NCBI RefSeq assembly: GCF_032854445.1
Contig: NC_088295.1
Coordinates: 59,503,249 to 59,567,248 of the forward strand
Source: Liolophura sinensis
Lineage: Eukaryota > Mollusca > Polyplacophora > Chitonida > Chitonidae
Direction of reading: 5' to 3'
DNA length: 64,000 nt
Position numbers and translations under genes: made by a program. The notes under the pieces were generated by a model. It made no database searches. It saw only the letters and a program-made list of their open reading frames with translations, and was not told the origin of the DNA. Of this stretch, positions 26,337 to 34,479 are shown piece by piece (within the stretch, counting starts at the first letter, position 1; every line of letters begins with the position of its first letter).

Positions 26337-27366
26337 TAAATCTAACCTTCTGTGGCCCTTGATCAATCCGGTTGTGTGGTCATATTCCAGTTTTCACTGC
26401 TCAGACACTAGTGAATGATGGTGGTTCACTCTGGTTTCCTGAATCCATAAATCTTCCAGCTGGTATTCTACCAGTATTAAGGTGAATTCTCGAATACAAC
26501 GTTTAATGCCAAGCAATTGAATAAGTAAATAAATACATGTGAGCTGATGTGGTTTGTGTTTATTGTGCTTCAGAGCGTGTGAAGGTGAGTTTTGAGACGA
26601 TCATGGAGGACAGTCCCAGTAACTCCATCCCTGATGTAGCCAAGGCTGGCTACTGGCTCTACTGCAATCTTCTCAACAAAATCAACAATGCTTCACAGAC
26701 TGTCGGCAAGGATGGCAAGTTCCAGATCTTTGTCTGTGCTGGAATCAGGTGAATAATAGGAAAGACATGAGAGCTCCATGAACTTAACAAGTTTTAACGG
26801 GATACATGTCCTGAGCAGTGGTGATTCAGGTCAAACGTAGACTAATGCCAGTAATTGTTCTTTCTCAGTACACATGTACTGTTGTGCAATTATCGTGAAG
26901 TACTGACACAGAATATGACAGAAACAGGTTATTAAGGTCATAAGAAACATTCCACATTTCTTTAAGTTTTTAGTTTTATTCATTTCTATATTTTGTAGCC
27001 AATATCCAGTGTAGACATTTTAAGTTGGCCTTTTTTTTTGGCAAGGTGGATAGAGCAGTTCACTCGGGTGTAGTAACCATTGTAGAGGTCATTGTATGCA
27101 CAGATACACCCCCCTCCCCTCTTCCTCCATTGTTGTGTTTGCAGTGATGTCATTTGTATATGACCTATGGTTGCTGTTGTAGAGACCATTGTCTACAGAG
27201 GTGGTTCCCACTGATGGCTAACACCACTGCCACGGCCCAGATGTATGAAGAGAACTCTTTCATGAGGAACCCCTCCCTCACCAATTTTCTGGTTCAGATC
27301 TTGGACACTCTCAATGAGTTCACTTTCACGCTAGAAACCTCGCTCACAAGAGGCTTGGATGTCTGA
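210..27366 (+). CDS. DENND5: DENN domain-containing protein 5 (DENND5A/B-like), 5'-partial, 20 exons
   Basis: Known family role: DENND5 proteins are Rab guanine-nucleotide exchange factors (Rab39) that also bind Rab6 through RUN1 and act in Golgi/endosome trafficking and neuronal development. Seen: exons 210-750, 1421-1546, 1906-2090, 2635-3436, 4126-4276, 4816-4906, 9877-10002, 11225-11377, 12109-12205, 18030-18159, 18567-18695, 18850-18971, 19875-20017, 23069-23187, 23680-23783, 24603-24674, 25179-25261, 25674-25800, 26574-26748 and 27183-27366. All have AG/GT borders and matched phases; they total 3,660 nt (1,219 residues plus TGA). Residues about 1-550 are the DENN module, 640-884 RUN1, 885-1006 PLAT, 1031-1219 RUN2. 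The end [11 protein letters not shown] matches the C-terminus of the family. Vertebrate members are near 1,290 residues, so roughly 100 N-terminal residues lie in exon(s) upstream. No frameshift or missing domain was seen. Confidence 0.96.
1421..1546 (+). CDS. DENND5: DENND5 exon: cDENN
   Basis: Polypyrimidine acceptor tttttttcag ends at 1420; donor gtaagc at 1547. Enters completing a Ser codon and exits in phase 1. Encodes [19 protein letters not shown] and [11 protein letters not shown], conserved cDENN core. Confidence 0.95.
1906..2090 (+). CDS. DENND5: DENND5 exon: cDENN
   Basis: Acceptor tttgtag ends at 1905; donor gtgagg at 2091. Encodes [39 protein letters not shown] and the PFIMGL motif of the DENN core. 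Exits in phase 0. Confidence 0.95.
2635..3436 (+). CDS. DENND5: DENND5 exon: end of cDENN and dDENN (large exon)
   Basis: Acceptor ttgtgcag ends at 2634; donor gtaata at 3437; 802 nt, exit phase 1. Contains [17 protein letters not shown], a variable Ser/Thr-rich linker, then [20 protein letters not shown] and [12 protein letters not shown] of dDENN, and FIDNKIM-type [16 protein letters not shown] at about 2857 inside the linker could serve as an alternative donor but the frame reads through. Confidence 0.96.
3437..4125 (+). other. Intron with diverged SINE relic
   Basis: A box-B-like caggttcaatcc at about 3470 followed by the family-B SINE leader, then at 3725-3805 a family-A body segment (gatggttgtg...tttcccacaggctctg...ccaccataatgctgg). 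Both are old and rearranged. Confidence 0.5.
4126..4276 (+). CDS. DENND5: DENND5 exon: linker after dDENN
   Basis: Acceptor gtttacag ends at 4125; donor gtaagt at 4277. Encodes a linker with [16 protein letters not shown]; exits in phase 2 and completes a Lys codon with the next exon. Confidence 0.93.
4816..4906 (+). CDS. DENND5: DENND5 exon: linker with conserved WRRKDR motif
   Basis: Acceptor attgtag ends at 4815; donor gtaaga at 4907. Encodes [19 protein letters not shown] then SDQRE, strongly conserved in the family. Exits in phase 0. Confidence 0.95.
5966..6376. mobile_element. Possible MITE with imperfect terminal inverted repeats
   Basis: The left end aagctggggcacacc resembles the reverse complement of the right end (ggtatacccagctt), with a repeated agtgtgtctgc word inside. 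No transposase. Low confidence, because the arms are short and imperfect. Confidence 0.3.
6651..6688 (+). repeat. T-tract followed by 17 G
   Basis: A run of mostly T (with one C) up to 6671 leads into 17 uninterrupted G at 6672-6688. In the DENND5 sense RNA this gives a U-rich tract and a G run able to form a G-quadruplex. Length may be affected by sequencing error. Confidence 0.85.
6694..6783 (+). repeat. 19-bp minisatellite, about 5 copies
   Basis: Units catgggtttatgttcccat repeat head to tail with a few substitutions (gttttat, ttcgcat, ttcctat) in the intron right after the G run. A diverged copy precedes at about 6628. Confidence 0.88.
7672..7707 (+). CDS. Candidate 36-nt cassette exon of DENND5
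   Basis: A strong pyrimidine tract and acceptor (tcttccctgtctaaag) ends at 7671 and a consensus donor gtgagt starts at 7708. The enclosed 36 nt have no stop in phase 0 and read [12 protein letters not shown]. Both flanking constitutive exons (ending 4906, starting 9877) are phase 0, so inclusion adds 12 residues between SDQRE and KYIQEARS without changing frame. Inferred to be an alternatively included microexon; it could be a chance match in intronic DNA. Confidence 0.55.
7708..9876 (+). other. Intron: SINE tail, A-rich tract, no gene seen
   Basis: Contains an A-rich tract at 8299-8330 and a family-B SINE fragment at 8828-8949. Nothing else recognised. Confidence 0.6.
8828..8949 (+). mobile_element. 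SINE family B fragment
   Basis: Ends with ccgccatcatataagtgaaatattcttaagaatggcg.ataacaccaatcaaataa, the tail shared by the SINEs of this locus. The tRNA head is missing or unrecognisable. Confidence 0.6.
9877..10002 (+). CDS. DENND5: DENND5 exon: start of RUN1
   Basis: Acceptor gtgtag ends at 9876; donor gtaaat at 10003; 126 nt, phase 0 both ends. Encodes [16 protein letters not shown] and [18 protein letters not shown], the entry into the first RUN domain. Confidence 0.95.
11018..11146. mobile_element. Short MITE-like element with gggccc termini
   Basis: Left end gggcccattttacaaagc and right end gcttcgtaaacaggaccc are near inverted complements; the element is about 130 bp with no coding capacity. 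It lies in the intron before the RUN1 exon. Confidence 0.55.
11225..11377 (+). CDS. DENND5: DENND5 exon: RUN1 core
   Basis: Acceptor gttgcag ends at 11224; donor gtaaga at 11378; 153 nt, phase 0. Encodes [19 protein letters not shown] and [19 protein letters not shown], the best conserved RUN1 stretch. Confidence 0.97.
11604..11883 (-). mobile_element. tRNA-headed SINE, family A
   Basis: Reverse orientation. From the right: GGGAGCTTCCGTGGCTGAGG (box-A-like), GAGTTCAAGTCCAGCTC (box B), CATGGGTTTGCCCGGGGCTC body, and a tail matching AAGTGAAATAT with an AAATAAATAAA end at 11604. Essentially full length but with a TATATA-containing duplication in the tail. Confidence 0.82.
12109..12205 (+). CDS. 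DENND5: DENND5 exon: RUN1
   Basis: Acceptor ccttttcag ends at 12108; donor gtgagt at 12206. Encodes [17 protein letters not shown] and a variable tail; exit phase 1. Confidence 0.93.
14233..14452. mobile_element. MITE, TTCAACCTTTT family, copy 1
   Basis: Left end ccctaattcttcaacctttt, right end aaaaggttgaagatttaca; about 220 bp, no coding capacity. Relatives occur at 18759, 22425, 32142 and 50229. Confidence 0.75.
16270..16427 (+). repeat. 31-bp minisatellite, 5 units
   Basis: Five units of the form acagttatctgt...tctgatcagactgt, two of them identical with tgataatgtgaccag in the middle. No unique spacers, so it is not a CRISPR-type array. Confidence 0.9.
18030..18159 (+). CDS. DENND5: DENND5 exon: variable insert within RUN1
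   Basis: Acceptor gatgacag ends at 18029; donor gtaaga at 18160. Encodes a basic variable segment ending [11 protein letters not shown], which joins to the family motif that follows. It lies after a 5.8-kb intron. Exit phase 2. Confidence 0.9.
18567..18695 (+). CDS. DENND5: DENND5 exon: RUN1
   Basis: Acceptor cttttag ends at 18566; donor gtaagc at 18696. Encodes [20 protein letters not shown] and [15 protein letters not shown]; exit phase 2. Confidence 0.95.
18759..18803 (-). mobile_element. MITE end fragment, TTCAACCTTTT family
   Basis: Reverse complement of the right end of the copy at 22425-22556 (tacctaattcgtcaaccttt, then catatg.aagagcaactttc). Confidence 0.55.
18850..18971 (+). CDS. 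DENND5: DENND5 exon: end of RUN1
   Basis: Acceptor ttttacag ends at 18849; donor gtaagt at 18972. Encodes [20 protein letters not shown] and [16 protein letters not shown]; exit phase 1. Confidence 0.96.
19050..19425 (+). mobile_element. tRNA-headed SINE, family B
   Basis: Box B caggttcaattccagc at about 19110; body with aagtaacttgccaaaggtcggtggtttacc.cgggca; tail ccatcatataagtgaaaaattcttc and an (AAT)-rich end. It sits in the intron between RUN1 and PLAT exons. Confidence 0.75.
19875..20017 (+). CDS. DENND5: DENND5 exon: PLAT domain start
   Basis: Acceptor tttacag ends at 19874; donor gtaagt at 20018. Encodes [20 protein letters not shown] and [17 protein letters not shown], the first PLAT strands; exit phase 0. 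A broken duplicate of this exon lies just downstream. Confidence 0.95.
20031..20143 (+). pseudogene. Decayed duplicate of the PLAT exon
   Basis: From 20031 the intron repeats the preceding exon: acag, cagggt.attatctt.ccc, gaatgtggtgggtcacctgagggagacaggtgtg, and gagatacctaaagatctgctggag all match 19871-20005 with changes. Relative to the parent it has lost about 16 nt in the middle, has gained a G in the gtgtgggtgg stretch and then meets a stop (TAA), and its donor is degraded to a weak gtaaaa. It is a tandem exon-duplication relic rather than a usable exon. Confidence 0.8.
20160..21736 (+). mobile_element. Broken non-LTR retrotransposon (jockey/CR1-like reverse transcriptase relic)
   Basis: Fragmented coding sequence in the DENND5 sense orientation inside an intron. 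Reverse-transcriptase landmarks are visible in several frames: [19 protein letters not shown] (about 20250-20310), VGNYRPVS (20447-20470), the motif A region [13 protein letters not shown] (20655-20694), [14 protein letters not shown] then FADDT (20821-20920), and a C-terminal [14 protein letters not shown] (about 21625-21665) typical of this LINE group. Frameshifts and stops separate the pieces and the endonuclease half is absent, so it is inactive and 5' truncated. Confidence 0.88.
21863..21931 (+). repeat. Three 23-bp repeats with AP-1-like core
   Basis: Three near-identical units ttttgatgagtcagctgat, each containing TGAGTCA and an overlapping palindrome TCAGCTGA. They lie about 130 bp after the LINE relic's coding end and may be its 3' tail or an independent repeat. 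Confidence 0.85.
22425..22556. mobile_element. MITE, TTCAACCTTTT family, left end unclear
   Basis: Internal sequence matches the copy at 32142-32352 (acttttt.t.aagcc...gaaa, gttgctc.tt.at) and the right end is gaaaaggttgaggaattaagg. The left terminus could not be placed. Confidence 0.5.
23069..23187 (+). CDS. DENND5: DENND5 exon: PLAT domain
   Basis: Acceptor tgttgtag ends at 23068; donor gtgagt at 23188. Encodes [18 protein letters not shown] and [18 protein letters not shown]; exit phase 2. Confidence 0.96.
23680..23783 (+). CDS. DENND5: DENND5 exon: end of PLAT
   Basis: Acceptor cctgcag ends at 23679; donor gtaatt at 23784. Encodes [20 protein letters not shown], a hallmark of the DENND5 PLAT domain; exit phase 1. 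Confidence 0.96.
23941..23954 (+). repeat. Short (AT)n microsatellite in DENND5 intron
   Basis: A short AT dinucleotide run beginning near 23936 in the intron after the PLAT domain. The rest of the intron to 24602 shows nothing else. Confidence 0.7.
24603..24674 (+). CDS. DENND5: DENND5 exon: PLAT-RUN2 linker
   Basis: Acceptor gtgaacag ends at 24602; donor gtaatg at 24675. Encodes [16 protein letters not shown], matching the family's CRTPP..SP linker; exit phase 1. Confidence 0.92.
25179..25261 (+). CDS. DENND5: DENND5 exon: RUN2 start
   Basis: Acceptor ttttctcag ends at 25178; donor gtaagg at 25262. Encodes [20 protein letters not shown] then HFYKPEKE; exit phase 0. Confidence 0.94.
25674..25800 (+). 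CDS. DENND5: DENND5 exon: RUN2
   Basis: Acceptor tattttcag ends at 25673; donor gtaggt at 25801. Encodes [20 protein letters not shown] and [11 protein letters not shown]; exit phase 1. Confidence 0.95.
26170..26535 (+). mobile_element. Diverged SINE, family B, split by a TA microsatellite
   Basis: Head gggtgactcaggagcccctc and gtgtgagtacaagtcctctc are tRNA-like; the body after the microsatellite retains ggtggttcactctggtttcc and a tail with aatgccaagcaattgaataa. Heavily diverged. Confidence 0.5.
26283..26330 (+). repeat. (TA)n microsatellite
   Basis: About 24 TA units, followed by a short CA run, inside the diverged SINE. Confidence 0.95.
26574..26748 (+). CDS. DENND5: DENND5 exon: RUN2
   Basis: Acceptor tgcttcag ends at 26573; donor gtgaat at 26749. 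Encodes [20 protein letters not shown] and [17 protein letters not shown]; exit phase 2. The internal gtgagt at 26585 lies within conserved coding sequence. Confidence 0.95.
27183..27366 (+). CDS. DENND5: DENND5 last coding exon: end of RUN2 and stop
   Basis: Acceptor gttgtag ends at 27182. Encodes [39 protein letters not shown] and [11 protein letters not shown], then TGA at 27364-27366. Confidence 0.97.
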
Positions 27367-27831
27367 GGGTACTGTAGATGACAATGAGGAAAGGTGTGAC
27401 AGGATCAGATCATTGAACTGTGAGGATCTTGTGTGTGAACATGTGATGATCCAGCATGAAAGATGAACAGATCCTGTGGTTACTGGTAACAACTATTCAG
27501 GGTCACTGGACATGTGGTGATTCTAGTGACAAGATTTTACAAAGCGGGGGTTTCACATACATGTATGTTGAAAGGTGGAAATTTCAACCCTGATCCAACC
27601 TGCAAGATTCATGCATCTTGGGAGAACAGGGTTTCAGTTTTACCTTGTGAATGCCTGGAATTTATGGATCCCACTTGAACATGTTTACAGAGTGACAAGG
27701 GGTTAGACATTAACATCAGTGTGTTTGGAGTAGAATCAGTTTTGATTGGATCCCAGAATCTAGATCTAGACAAGGAGAAAGTGTGCATTAAGATTTGAGC
27801 AAGATAAGACTAGATCTAAGTGTTATGGTTC

Positions 27832-28065
27832 TTAAGTTTGAGAGCTACAAACTGAAGTTTTAAGTATAAGGATAGAAAGATGCAAAAGTCTTTATTTGAG
27901 GTTGAGAACTATGGATGCCAATGCCTGGATTTGAGTGTGAAAACTCCAGATTGTGGGTTTCAGTGTCCGGATATAAAAATACAATGGTCTGAACTTGAGT
28001 GCCAGAACTACAGATTGGAGTGTTCCAGTGATAGAGTGATGCAAAAATCTGGAATTAAGAATTGA
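27832..28065 (+). repeat. Degenerate ~60-bp tandem repeat in the DENND5 3' UTR
   Basis: Three to four diverged units share the order TTGAG.GT..AAACT.CAGAT, a GTTTCAGTGTC.GGATA-like part and AAAAAT.CAA...TCTG. Clearest units begin near 27932 and 27993. It does not encode anything recognisable. Confidence 0.5.
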
Positions 28066-28254
28066 GTTTTTGTGTTGTATGACGATCATTGTGCTAAGGT
28101 TTGTAATGATCTGAAAGTAAAGATCTGGAATCAAAAGATTAACATTGGAGCTGTAGTATTGGCATCTAGATTGTGTGAATTAAATAGGAGATGTTAAAAA
28201 TAAACGGAAAGATTTGAAGGTTCTGAAAGTAGTGACATTTATGGAAGAAGCATT

Positions 28255-28465
28255 AGGAAAGAGCCAATGAGGTCACAGGTTCAAATCCAGCTCTTGTAGG
28301 ATCAGATGCACATGGCATTAAGGCAGGAGGTTGTCAGGTACCTGGCGAAGGGTGGAGGTTGCCTTGGGCATTTAGGTTTCCTCCATCCATGAATTTGACA
28401 TCTGTTGAATCACTCAGTGAGAAATTCTTTGAACATGGAACATCAACCTCTAATCAAATAAATAA
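28255..28465 (+). mobile_element. SINE, family B, in the DENND5 3' region
   Basis: Box B caggttcaaatccagctctt; body ggttgtcaggtacctggcga; tail ending tctaatcaaataaataaatg. The box-A half is poorly preserved. Confidence 0.65.
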
Positions 28466-29998
28466 ATGTGGTATTAAGTTGTACAAGCATGTAGTGCAAC
28501 TGATGATGTCAAGACGCCATGGCCATTGTTAAGTACCCAACATTTTGATTTGTAGGGTAAAAAAATATACCTGTATGTACATGTGAAGATTTGCATGTCA
28601 GATTTGCTGCATTCATATTATTTATAGTCCTTGAGAATTTCACAGGCTTGAGACCTTCTCTTCATGATGCTGTACAAATGATTCACTTTAGATCTCATGA
28701 TCTGGTATAAGGATAAATGTTAAAGTCACAGGAACATGGATTACAAGATCCTACAAGGAGAGTACATGTATATACTGACGAGATTGGAGGAGTCTTGCTA
28801 GCCACATTTGCACGGAACAGTCCCTCGCTGCACTTTAATATTCTTCTCAAATCTTACTTAAAAATGTGAGACCTATTAATAATACCTTTCACTTCTTTCA
28901 AGTATGCGAGAAATCATACTCTTTTAAATTTTATTGGGAAAAGTCTTGTCTCATTGGTCTCTTTTTCTATCGGTGTAATCATTGAATTGATTTATAATAC
29001 CAGAAGATGGAGTTGCGGTACATGTGGGTGCTCATGTATTTAGTCACGAGAGTACACATCTGGCAGACTGCTCCTGGAGACAGTTTCAAGATCATGTAAG
29101 CGTGTGAGAGAAAAAAAAGTGCTACTCTGTGCAATGCTGTTCATTGCGTGAACTTAAGTGTTCATCATCTTTTAACGTTCGTGTTTCGACTTTGTTATTC
29201 AAAGCCCAAGTCAAGCTTCATCAGTTGTAATATTTAGACAGAGTATGCTTGCGCGTTGTTTCTTGAACCCTCATAGTTACATAATGGCTTTGGACAACTT
29301 GATAAGAAAACAGAATTAGTACTTAAGTATTTAATAAGTTCTTGATGTGTTCATGTAGTTGGTTATGCTTTTCCTTTGTGTTTTGTTGAGTTTGTTTTTG
29401 GATGCTGTTTACGAGTTGGTTTTGTAATCAAAACATTACTGTGGTAGCTTTTGACAATCTTGAATAGCATCATGTTACGTTCTGTATTGGTTTAAAATAA
29501 AAGGATGTCCTTGTCCACATGGTCTAGACCACCATACTTAAGATGGGGAATGCATAACCACTAAAACCCTGTGTGTGGCTCCAGTTCTTTGTGGTTAGAG
29601 GCAGTTTCCTGGAGATGTCACAGAGTCTTCAACTGTCACACAAGAAAGAGCTTGCCTGTCTTATTAATGGCACATTCTGGAATATGGTTTCAGGCACAGA
29701 TCAAATCAAGATAGTCAGCACTTTTCCAGATGTCTTTCTTTAGATGTTTTCTTTGTAACTTTTTCATCCCTTTGGATATAAGTACATGTACATAATGTTG
29801 GCTTTTGCATTTAATAGCTTTAATACTGTTATTCAGCAGTATCCTGCTTCTGTTTAATGGTACAAAGTCGTGGTAGGGTTGTGCTGTAGTCTTGTACCTT
29901 GTTGATTTAAATATATATGATAAAATCAAATTTCAAGTCTATTGCTGTAAAGAGGTATCTATATACTTGTAAATGCTTCTATGAAAGTTTGATCCACT

Positions 29999-30011
29999 CT
30001 GTGTGTGTGTG

Positions 30012-30066
<55 letters not shown>
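29999..30066 (+). repeat. (GT)n-(TA)n compound microsatellite
   Basis: About six GT units followed by about 26 AT units. Confidence 0.95.
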
Positions 30067-30068
<2 letters not shown>

Positions 30069-31808
30069 CATATCCATGAGAAAAGACTTGCTGTGAATCA
30101 TAATACCTGTATTAAATGTTAACTTGGTTTTATAGGAAATATCAATGGATCTCTTTCATCTGCAGTAATATTTAAAGATTTGATTGAACAGCTGTTGGCT
30201 TTGCTCATGGATCATATCCAATACAGATGTTTCCGTACCATTGAATCACTGTCTTCCAAACTCTACCTGTTGCAATGAACTTGTACCCCGTGTCTCACTC
30301 GATGGTTACTTACATTTACATTGATTACTGGTCTGCCTACATCGTCATGAGGAAACCTAGTGTAGAAGTTAGCTTTGTGGTTCTGTATAATTAAAGAAAA
30401 GAAAAAGGCTGTTTTCTTTTTTTTGTTTTGGTTTTTTTCATTATGGTTGACCTAATTGCGGTTTAGGCAAATTAGAGCCTAGATTGCCTAGATTAGGCAA
30501 ATGGAGGTTACCATTGATGGTACGAGATATGCGATACAAATTCAGAGGCTGCTTGCAACACACTCTCATTTTAGGGAAATTTTCTGTCTAGAATACATAG
30601 TATTCAGCCAAAGAGTGTGTGGGACAATTCTACTTAATATAATAAATGATTGATTGTAGAGTATCACGTGTGTAGAAAACTTGTTCTGTGGTCTCCAGGG
30701 ACTTTTTGCTAAGGATCTCTTCTTGACCATTGAATGTTCTGTATGCTAAGATGACATTTCTATGTGCGGTCTTTTTATTCTTGTATTCATATTGTACTCG
30801 TGAAAAACCAATGTTGGAATTTCACTGAATTTGTGTTTTATTGTGGAGAAGTAGAGAAATACTTCATAGGTTGTTAGTACCATGCTCCATTGCCATTTTG
30901 AATTTCCAATCATTGCTTTTATATAAAGTAAAGGGGTACCTTAAATGAATTCAGAGCAGTGGGTAAGTGCATTATGGTTAATGTATGTCCTACGTGCGCA
31001 TGTATTTACATAACAAGTGTATGATGATTTGTAAAGTGTAGACAGTCTAATGATATTAGGAAAAATCAAATGTTTTCACATGTAGCTTCCAAAGAAGCAG
31101 TTAAGTGAGTGCATGAGGAATGAACAGTTTGTGGTAACTTTTACTTGTTTTTAGATAATTTGATATCTAGTCATTTGACGTACCTGAAGGGTATTATGTA
31201 GCCCAATCATGTTCTTTTTTTTTTTTTTTGCTTGCTTTTGTTTTATTGTTTCATCCGGCTTTGTATACTTTATTGTGTGAACTAGGGTCAGAGATTCTGG
31301 ATCCTCTGCAACATCAGTATTGATTTACCCACTTATAGTTCTTGCCGACAGTTTACAGTTATGTGTTTTCTTCTTCCCTTTTCAGTGTTGCGTAAATATG
31401 TAATGATCTCTTCATTTGTCTCAATGTGGTCAACTTTTGCGTTTTATTCACACGAAAGGGCCATCTTTTTTCTATTTGCACTTCAGAAGTTTGTTGTTTC
31501 TTTTCATTGTTGTTTCCCCTTTGTACTTCCTTGTCATAACATCAACAGTGTCTAATAGTCTATTAGTCAATTTTAACTGGTATATATTTATATTGTAAAA
31601 TTTTGGCATAAATTACAAGGAATCCTGTAGATGACATACGGATATAATAGTGTATTCACGTCACGTGAACATTATGTGTTGAGTATGAAAGCCCCATGAC
31701 GTCATGAGTTTCTGTTACATGTAGGCCTATGGGGAAAAATACAGGCCTGTACTACTGCATTGTAAAGTAACTTTGCTGTTTGTTTTTACATGTGATATTT
31801 GACAAAGA

Positions 31809-31819
31809 AATAAAATAAA
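31809..31819 (+). terminator. Candidate poly(A) signal (two overlapping AATAAA)
   Basis: Two overlapping AATAAA hexamers with a TG-rich segment about 15-40 nt downstream, the usual arrangement for cleavage and polyadenylation. If used, the DENND5 3' UTR would be about 4.4 kb. A simpler alternative is the AATAAA at 29497. Confidence 0.35.
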
Positions 31820-32141
31820 TCATTGTTCTGAAATTTGTTGTTGCGAAGTGTGGTTTTCTACATGCTCAAAGTCTGAAAGCGTCATTAAACGACAGCAACG
31901 ACAGTTTGTTCCAGTTTTACAACATTAATACCAATGATCAAAGAAGGAAAAATCACATTGCTTTCTCCCAAGGATGTGTACATGAATTTTATTTTTTTTA
32001 ACATCGAAATCAAGAATTTTCCACCTTTAGGAAAGCGACCTGTTTTATGGATGAAGGTAACCAGAATGAACCATAGACCAGTGGTGAGTTACTGGCAATT
32101 TCTCCCAGGTGTGACACAAGTCATATTGGTGAAAAGCAAGT

Positions 32142-32352
32142 ACTGTAATTCTTCAACCTTTTTGGATGTTTGCACAGCGTTAATTCTGGCATATTCTGAA
32201 GGCATTGTTCAATGTAGACTGAAAGAATTACACTTTTTATAAAGCCCAGAAATTGGCCAACGAAGCAACGTTTTTTTGTGTGTGTGTGTGTAAAAAATCA
32301 ACTTAAAAATGCAGAGTTGCTCATTTATGCGCGATAGGTTGAGGAATTAGGG
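32142..32352. mobile_element. MITE, TTCAACCTTTT family, copy with both ends
   Basis: Left end actgtaattcttcaaccttt, right end aggttgaggaattaggg; about 210 bp; contains a GT microsatellite. No coding capacity. Confidence 0.75.
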
Positions 32353-32487
32353 TGGTTTTCAACAAACTTCAGGCAAGACCACACAGGAGAGCAATGTTGT
32401 CAGCTTATTGCCACCAAGGCCACGAGGTTGATAGAAGCAAGTAAATCTTAAAAATCCCTTCATGTAAATGAGATTTGCATAATGATT

Positions 32488-32645
32488 CAGAGCGTCACTG
32501 ATGATAAAATGGTTAAAGCATCACTGTGATGGTAAAATAGCTAGAGCAACTGCATGATAAGTAAGAGGTTCAATCCGTAGTGCAGTCATAGAAATGCAGT
32601 TTTCCTCGTTAATTTACATGAACGCCATCCAAATAATAAAATACG
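32488..32645 (+). mobile_element. Shortened SINE, family B
   Basis: Head with gatggtaaaatagctagagc and box B aagaggttcaatccgtagt; the body is largely deleted; tail acgccatccaaataataaa. Confidence 0.45.
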
Positions 32646-33557
32646 GGTAGCTCTAATTCAACTGCCTTGATTTTTACATACTTTGTTTATTTGTTTTTGG
32701 AAGGTAATCTCCAAAAAAAATGGTTGTCATTTTTAGCCCTGTCGTCGGCGTCGGCCGACAAGGGGTTTAGTCTTAACTTTGACATTGTAAATTGGACAGC
32801 AATGTACCGAAGACCTCTTCGAGTGGGATATATCTTGCCTTGTAGCACTTGTTAGTTCCTGTGTGATGTGAGACGGTTTTAATCAATGTCACAGATTATT
32901 ACCACAAAAACTAGTGTGGCAAGAATATTCAATCAAACGCCTTCACTCGAAAATTCTTAAATTTTAAACTGAGTATAGTTTACTTCTAAGAACAGATGGA
33001 CGGAGTCTCCCTAATCTCTGGCACACTGGTTCATATAATTGTATCTAATTCCACTTAACCTAGGGGTAGGGGTAGGGGCTATGTATACAGATCTGTGTGA
33101 ACCAGATCACCACGTTTGACATATGAACAGGTGCTATCACACGCAACTGTGAAACATATTTTGATTAACAACAATGTGTAAACTAGCATGTTACATGATT
33201 TGGATATTGATTCAGTTCATTCGCCCAGAACATCCGTTGCGCCTTTCCAACATCACTGAAAACTGGCGACTGCTTCTCTTTGCACTGACGTCAGATCTAA
33301 TTTCTTATTTTACATACTTTTCTAGTTTTTATGGTACATTTCGTAAAGACGTGCTGACAGGTTTTAAAGCGTTGTTATCCACCATTAGTAAATCAAAGTG
33401 AGTAAATCTGCAGAATTATGTATATGTCATGCTCTATGGGGCACAGATAACAGATTATACCGCAGCCATATGTACATTATTTCAGATAGCGCTACGCGTA
33501 TTGCATTGTAAACATTTGCCATCGGTCATAACAATACAGATGTGAGTTTGGCGAAAA

Positions 33558-33632
33558 GCTGTCGCAGCTTATATGGCTAATGGCTGTAACAGCTTACATG
33601 GCTGATAGCGCTAACGGCTTATATGGCTAATA
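33558..33632 (+). repeat. ~25-bp minisatellite, 3 units
   Basis: Three diverged units of gctgt.gcagcttatatggctaatg. Confidence 0.75.
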
Positions 33633-34479
33633 ACGATCCTCATCATTTAACTCATTAAGATTCTTCACTGACAGACAATATCGGCAGTATTTTTAGATGA
33701 CAGGGATTATGAAAGAGACAATTTATGTTGAGAAGGGCCATTTTTAAATATGGGGGATAATATATGGTGGAATGGAGAATAATGTTGACCGTTACGTCAT
33801 CACGCAAGCGCAATACCGGAATCCTCGGTTTGGTCAGCGGCACCGGAGAAATATAGCCTACCTCTCCAAGTTGTATTTGACTCCTGCGAATATTTTGTGA
33901 ATGCCACGGGATTTTGCGAAGATATGGGAAGACATAACAGATTGCGGGAAGGCCTCTCACTTTACACTGCATGGAATAGCTGACTTGGCACAAGTATATT
34001 CGCCAGTACTGAACTGGAATCGGAAAACAAATCATCTCACTGTCTACTGTGTACGTGCCCCCACATACCTTATGCCCTTCTTATGTAGGAATGCGTATCT
34101 ACCTAAAGCGTCAAAATATATAATAATCAAAATGTGCAACTGCTATCAAGTCACACCCAATTTACAGTGGTAGACCTTTGCAAAATTACGTGGCTCTCGC
34201 GAGATTTCCGTGGAAGCCGAATACCGCTGTATAGGCTTACAATATTACAGTTCCACACAACATTGCTCTGTTCGCTATCCGTCGATAGATCTTCGCCCAA
34301 ATCCACTCATTTCAGATGGAAACCCTAGCCATGCAGATCTATCACCAAATCGATATATACTTGGTTGACTTGATTCAACTAACCATTTGCGTTGATTTGT
34401 TTATATACTTATTTATTTGGCGATTAACGCCGTGCTAAGTAATTTATCATTTGTGTAAGGATGCTCAGGTTTATGAATG

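Larger units (their letters stand above)
27367..31830 (+). other. DENND5 3' UTR and downstream DNA without other genes
   Basis: No coding region can be supported here. Candidate poly(A) signals are AATAAA at 29497-29502 and two overlapping AATAAA at 31809-31819, the latter followed by TG-rich sequence. The stretch holds a degenerate 60-bp repeat, a SINE, a GT/TA microsatellite and a small T-rich tract. Which signal ends the transcript cannot be told from sequence alone. Confidence 0.5.

Noticed and set aside
33655-34035. 126-codon open frame on the minus strand in intergenic DNA
   Set aside because: No recognisable domain, unremarkable composition and no splice or promoter support.
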